Below are positions 7,513 through 9,058 of a stretch of DNA of 9,058 nucleotides, piece by piece; positions within the stretch are counted from its first letter, which is position 1; every line of letters begins with the position of its first letter. The notes beneath the pieces are model-generated. The model searched no databases. It was not told the origin of the DNA and saw nothing but the letters and a program-made list of their open reading frames with translations. Position numbers and translations under genes: made by a program. Source of the stretch: an uncultured Mollicutes bacterium (GTDB lineage: Bacteria; Bacillota_I; Bacilli_A; UBA3375); assembly GCA_947313935.1 (NCBI GenBank), contig CAMZNW010000177.1, positions 1 to 9,058 on the forward strand, written 5' to 3'.

Positions 7513-7541
7513 AAATAAAAACATCTTTTTAAGGAAGTAAA

Positions 7542-8849
7542 ATGAATATTATAGATATTATTGAGCAAAAAAAGCAAGGTAACAAATTAAGTAAAGAAGA
7601 AATTAATTATTTTATTAATGGAGTAACCAATAAAACAATTGAGAAATATCAAATATCAGCTTTATTAATGGCTATTTATTTTCAATCAATGGATGATGAA
7701 GAAATTATTAATCTAACTATGGCAATGGTAAATTCTGGCGATGTAATTGATTTAAAAGATATTAAAATTCCAACAGTTGATAAACATTCAACTGGAGGTG
7801 TTGGTGATAAAACTTCTTTGGTACTTAGTCCTTTATTGGCTACTTTTAATTTAGCAGTTGCAAAAATGTCTGGACGTGGACTTGGTCATACAGGTGGAAC
7901 ATTAGATAAATTAGAATCAATAAAAGGATTTGAAATTGAATTAGATAATAAAGATTTTATTAAACAAGTCAATGAAATTGGTCTTGCAATTGTTGGACAA
8001 ACACAAAAATTAGTTCCTGCAGATAAAATTTTATATGCTTTACGTGACGTAACTGCAACAGTTGATTCAATTCCATTAATTGCAGCATCAATTATGTCTA
8101 AAAAAATAGCTTCTGGTGCTCAAACTATTATTTTAGATGTTAAGTATGGTCGTGGTGCTTTTATGAAAACAAAAGAAGATGCACAAATATTAGCGGAAAA
8201 ATTAGTTATAATTGGAAATGGTGTAGGACGAAAAACTATTGCATGTATTTCTAATATGAATCAACCACTTGGTTTTGAAATTGGAAATGCTAATGAAGTA
8301 TTAGAAGCAATTGATACATTAAAAGGTCATGGACCAGCAGATTTAACTGAATTATGTGTAAAAATAACTCAAGAATTTTTATTAGTAACAGGGTTATTTG
8401 ATGATCCTAATTTAGCATTAGATGCTATTAATGAAAAATTGCAAAATGGTGAAGCATATAATAAATTTATTGAGTTTGTAGAATATCAAGGTGGAAGTAT
8501 TCAAGCTATTGAAAATTTAAGAAAAGCTAAAAAAACTCAAAAAATTCTTGCAACTAAAACTGGATATATATTTGAAATGGATGCTATAAAAATTGGACAA
8601 GCTGGAATGTATTTAGGAGCAGGAAGAATTGTTGCTAATGATAAAATTGATCATGAAGTTTCAGTAGAAATTAAATATAAAATAGGTGATTATGTACATG
8701 AAGGTGATGAAATAGCAATTATATATTATAATAATAAATTAAATTTAGATAAAGCAATTATTTTAATAAATGAAGCAATAAAAATAAGTAAAACACAAGT
8801 TAATTCAATTCCAGTTATTGATCATATTATTGGTGGATATAACAAATAA
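7542..8849 (+). CDS. pdp: Pyrimidine-nucleoside phosphorylase
   Basis: This 435-aa cytosolic enzyme splits uridine, thymidine and deoxyuridine with phosphate into base and (deoxy)ribose-1-phosphate for salvage. Its length matches the ~433-aa Bacillus/Geobacillus enzyme, and the active-site residues fall at the same numbers: Lys81, His82, Ser83 in KHSTGGVGDKTS; Ser110 and Thr120 in SGRGLGHTGGTLDKLE, the family signature; Arg168, Ser183 and Lys187 for the base. Domains are the N-terminal helical part (1-65), the central alpha/beta phosphate-binding domain (~70-330) and the C-terminal domain (~345-415). The uridine-accepting Bacillus type is favoured over the thymidine-specific DeoA because of close co-linearity, though specificity is inferred. 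The SD AAGGAAG lies 4 nt before the ATG, 29 nt after gpsB. The usual partners (deoC, deoB, cdd, nucleoside transporter) are not next to it here. Confidence 0.95.
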   Translation: MNIIDIIEQKKQGNKLSKEEINYFINGVTNKTIEKYQISALLMAIYFQSMDDEEIINLTMAMVNSGDVIDLKDIKIPTVDKHSTGGVGDKTSLVLSPLLATFNLAVAKMSGRGLGHTGGTLDKLESIKGFEIELDNKDFIKQVNEIGLAIVGQTQKLVPADKILYALRDVTATVDSIPLIAASIMSKKIASGAQTIILDVKYGRGAFMKTKEDAQILAEKLVIIGNGVGRKTIACISNMNQPLGFEIGNANEVLEAIDTLKGHGPADLTELCVKITQEFLLVTGLFDDPNLALDAINEKLQNGEAYNKFIEFVEYQGGSIQAIENLRKAKKTQKILATKTGYIFEMDAIKIGQAGMYLGAGRIVANDKIDHEVSVEIKYKIGDYVHEGDEIAIIYYNNKLNLDKAIILINEAIKISKTQVNSIPVIDHIIGGYNK

Positions 8850-8868
8850 TATTTGTTATATTTTTTTT
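8837..8868 (+). terminator. Intrinsic terminator overlapping the pdp stop codon
   Basis: A perfect 11-bp stem, ATATAACAAAT (8837-8847) and ATTTGTTATAT (8851-8861), has a 3-nt loop and is followed by a run of eight T (8861-8868). The left arm includes the last sense codons, and the T of the TAA stop closes the stem, so gene end and terminator are fused. Confidence 0.85.
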
Positions 8869-8934
8869 AATTATAACATTTATAATTAAAAGTATATAAT
8901 ACTTATTTTTTTTAATCATAAATGTTATAATTAA
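8867..8934. repeat. 25-bp inverted repeat made of two palindromic boxes
   Basis: The arms 8867-8891 and 8910-8934 are reverse complements except at one pair (A8884/C8917). Each arm carries a box that is itself palindromic: box A at 8869-8887, AATTATAA-CAT-TTATAATT, and box B at 8914-8932, AATCATAA-ATG-TTATAATT (one mismatch). Between them lies a small hairpin AAGTAT-ATA-ATACTT (8890-8904) followed by A and T8 (8906-8913), a possible second terminator. Box B covers the -10 of the sufC promoter, so an operator role is plausible. Confidence 0.7.
8923..8931 (+). promoter_or_regulatory. Extended -10 promoter of suf operon
   Basis: TG-T-TATAAT is a perfect extended -10 element; no good -35 is seen at 17 bp (TTATTT, 8903-8908). 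The start near 8938 gives a leader of about 11 nt, leaving just room for the SD AGGAG (8939-8943), 5 nt before the ATG. The element sits inside palindromic box B, so a protein on that box would block it. Confidence 0.6.
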
Positions 8935-8948
8935 GAAGAGGAGATTTT

Positions 8949-9058
8949 ATGTTAAATTTAGAAATTAAAAATTTATGGGTAAATATTGATAAAATAAACA
9001 TTTTAAAAGGAATTAATTTGGTGATTAATTCAGGTGAAATTCATGTTATAATGTGACC
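8949..9058 (+). CDS. sufC: SufC, Fe-S assembly ABC ATPase (5' end, in-frame TGA)
   Basis: Only the first 35 codons are in view. LEIKNLWVNIDKINILKGIN, then INSGEIHVIM, match the SufC N terminus, where the family continues GPNGSGKST (Walker A). SufC is the cytosolic ATPase of the SufBCD scaffold that builds iron-sulfur clusters, and sufC usually opens the suf operon in this group. After Met35 the next codon is TGA (9054-9056) instead of the expected GGA for Gly, and the window ends two bases later (CC, as in the Pro codon). A single G-to-T change explains it: an end-of-contig error, or a real nonsense mutation making a pseudogene. The clean promoter and SD favour an intact gene. The first ~35 residues identify the family well but not its completeness. 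Confidence 0.75.

Noticed and set aside
9054..9056. TGA read as glycine (as in Absconditabacteria/Gracilibacteria)
   Set aside because: Seven intact genes use GGN for Gly and contain no internal TGA; a reassigned codon would be common. An edge error or a nonsense mutation is simpler.
1..9058. CRISPR array, transposon ends, phage or toxin-antitoxin genes
   Set aside because: No regularly spaced direct repeats, transposase or integrase motifs, or small paired genes were found in the gaps.

Overview
The window is very AT-rich (by eye about three quarters A+T) and every gene reads on the + strand. It looks like a low-GC, walled member of the Bacillota or a close relative (Erysipelotrichia- or Izemoplasma-like). 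The reasons are a GpsB-type protein, a secreted coiled-coil M23 hydrolase, a SUF start, strong Shine-Dalgarno (SD) sites, and Trp written as TGG, so TGA is not Trp as in Mycoplasma. All seven complete genes end in TAA. The taxonomic placement is inference.

Layout. (1) 1-5819: a tight cluster from an extended -10 promoter, valS, AI-2E family membrane protein, secreted M23 peptidase, LysR-type regulator. Gaps are -11, 22 and 19 nt, so it is probably one operon. (2) 5820-5969: a long perfect-armed hairpin that should terminate that operon, then a new promoter. (3) 5970-8849: a cysteine-desulfurase-like PLP protein, gpsB and a pyrimidine-nucleoside phosphorylase (pdp), ended by an intrinsic terminator whose stem overlaps the pdp stop codon. 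(4) 8850-8948: a second hairpin and two near-identical palindromic boxes, the second overlapping the -10 of the next promoter. (5) 8949-9058: the first 35 codons of sufC, the presumed start of a suf iron-sulfur cluster operon, interrupted by an in-frame TGA just where the P-loop should start.

Most genes are housekeeping: tRNA-Val charging, cell-wall growth (M23 hydrolase, GpsB), nucleoside salvage (Pdp) and Fe-S assembly (SufC). The most interesting points are the NifS/IscS-fold protein that keeps its PLP site but has Asp where the catalytic Cys belongs; the paired palindromes at the suf promoter, which look like an operator; the 26-bp hairpin after the LysR gene; and the TGA in sufC at the window edge. 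I see no mobile element, CRISPR array, phage gene, tRNA or rRNA, and no convincing new multi-gene system. No gene-free stretch exceeds 300 bases; the longest is 150.
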